Shown: in pieces, positions 30,165-30,776 of the stretch | Position numbering within the stretch: the stretch's first letter is position 1 | How the letters are laid out: every line of letters begins with the position of its first letter | Source of the DNA: a virus | IMG/VR virus record: IMGVR_UViG_3300025705_000012 | Coordinates: 1 to 30,776 of that record | Direction: 5' to 3' (one strand) | Length of the DNA stretch: 30,776 nt | Notes under the pieces: generated by a model | What the model was told of the DNA's origin: nothing | The model's input: the letters and a program-made list of their open reading frames with translations, nothing else | Databases searched by the model: none | Program-made: the position numbers and the translations under genes

Positions 30165-30188
30165 AACTTAAAAAAATTTAATTGTTTA

Positions 30189-30776
30189 TTATTTATTTGA
30201 AATTCTGTTCAATACTCTACTCATTGTTCCTCCTTGCTGCTTAGCAAACTTTTGTTTTTTAACAGTCTTGTTAGCCTCAGGATTGTGTTTAAGAGGTTTA
30301 GATGCAGGCTTAGAAAGTTCTGCTTTCAACTCCTCTGATTCTTGCATTTCTTCTTCTTCCTCTTTATTAGGATTTTTAAGGTCCTCAATCATTGCTTTGA
30401 TCTCGTCAATCGCTGCTCCCAATTCTTCTTTGGTTGCATATCCTGCCTCAACTTCTACTTCCTCCTTAACTTCTTCCTCCAAGTCAGCTTTTACTTCCTC
30501 CTCAAAGTGAGTTTCTTTTACTGTGCTTTCAACTACCTTTTTAGGCTCTTTAGTTTCTGCCTCAGCCTCAACCTCAACTTCTTCTTCTACTTCTTCGGCT
30601 TTAGCACCTCCAATGACTCCTTCCTCAGTTACTACCAAAATAGAACCATCTTCCATTTCGTACTCTCCAATTGGCATAGCTACTTTCTCATCTTCTGTAA
30701 CGATAAATACAGCCTCGCCTTCTTTAAATTCCTCTGCCTCAATTACAGTTCCGTTTTTAAGTTTCATCTGTCCAAG
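30189..30776 (-). CDS. Capsid-assembly (scaffold-like) protein, C-terminal part
   Basis: The frame is open at the right edge (LGQ before MKLKNG) and continues the 108-to-1 frame in a circle, so the ATG at 30767 is probably internal. A small beta domain (MKLKNGTVIEAEEF to YEMEDGSILVVTEEGVIGG) is followed by a long Glu/Val/Lys-rich region (about 55-135 from 30767) with a coiled coil (KEELGAAIDEIKAMIEDLK). The tail is basic and ends MSRVLNRISNK. Acidic middle plus basic C-terminus just ahead of the capsid gene is the layout of a scaffold that binds capsid subunits through its tail. Confidence 0.75.
   Translation of the reverse strand, partial: LGQMKLKNGTVIEAEEFKEGEAVFIVTEDEKVAMPIGEYEMEDGSILVVTEEGVIGGAKAEEVEEEVEVEAEAETKEPKKVVESTVKETHFEEEVKADLEEEVKEEVEVEAGYATKEELGAAIDEIKAMIEDLKNPNKEEEEEMQESEELKAELSKPASKPLKHNPEANKTVKKQKFAKQQGGTMSRVLNRISNK

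Noticed and set aside
1-30776. tRNA genes, integrase, repressor, CRISPR array, insertion sequences
   Set aside because: I looked for typical motifs (cloverleaf-like patterns, recombinase signatures, direct-repeat arrays, transposase ends) and saw none.

Overview
The window looks like the complete genome, about 30.8 kb, of a tailed dsDNA phage. It is AT-rich and every supported gene lies on the minus strand, so transcription runs from high to low coordinates. The two ends join in frame: the reading frame that runs off the left edge (minus strand, 108 to 1) continues at position 30776 into the Glu-rich protein ahead of the major capsid gene. This is what a circularly closed contig cut inside a gene would give. 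The host is probably a marine Bacteroidota (Flavobacteriia-like) bacterium. Reasons: almost no Shine-Dalgarno sequences, A-rich leaders before ATG, TTTTG plus TA-rich promoter elements, and structural proteins of types I know from Flavobacterium and Cellulophaga phages. There is no integrase, repressor, tRNA or CRISPR array, so a lytic life style is likely.

Layout in transcription order. (1) 30.8-28.0 kb: Glu-rich capsid assembly protein, major capsid protein, strong terminator, two paralogous virion proteins (tail-tube candidates), terminator. (2) 27.9-23.35 kb: unknown protein, portal with an extra C-terminal domain, head-tail connector, Trp-rich surface protein, then lysis genes (small membrane protein, T7-lysozyme-type amidase, three-helix holin). 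(3) 23.3-23.18 kb: AT-rich palindromic repeats. (4) 23.2-20.8 kb: NinG and small early genes including an OB-type ssDNA-binding candidate. (5) 20.75-17.2 kb: DnaB/RecA-like helicase, ECF-type sigma factor, MazG-like protein and two nuclease-like proteins. (6) 17.1-14.2 kb: small genes, a RecE-type exonuclease and a stand-alone DnaA domain IV protein. (7) 14.1-10.6 kb: a DNA base hypermodification cassette. (8) 10.6-9.1 kb: terminase. (9) 8.7-0.1 kb: tail module, starting with a frameshifted tail assembly chaperone and ending with the tape measure and an XkdF-type capsid protease, which leads across the junction back to the capsid genes.

The main discovery candidate is the hypermodification cassette: ParB-like protein, JBP/TET-type 2-oxoglutarate dioxygenase, class II glutamine amidotransferase, a decayed GNAT acetyltransferase fragment, amino acid:DNA transferase (alpha-glutamyl/putrescinyl-thymine pyrophosphorylase family), and hydroxymethyluracil DNA kinase. 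Read together, these would oxidise thymine in DNA to 5-hydroxymethyluracil, phosphorylate it and replace the phosphate with an amino acid or amine, with the amidotransferase adding a nitrogen step. No hydroxymethyl-dUMP synthase or thymidylate synthase homologue is present, so the pathway would start on the polymer, not in the nucleotide pool. The cassette is translationally coupled to the terminase genes.

Three promoter-like modules share a TTTTG box, exactly 31 bases, then a TAA(N)TT(A)G box and a conserved leader. Six intrinsic terminators divide the circle into transcription units. Two perfect DnaA boxes (TTATCCACA) lie in two of the promoter regions, and the phage encodes a DnaA-type DNA-binding domain.
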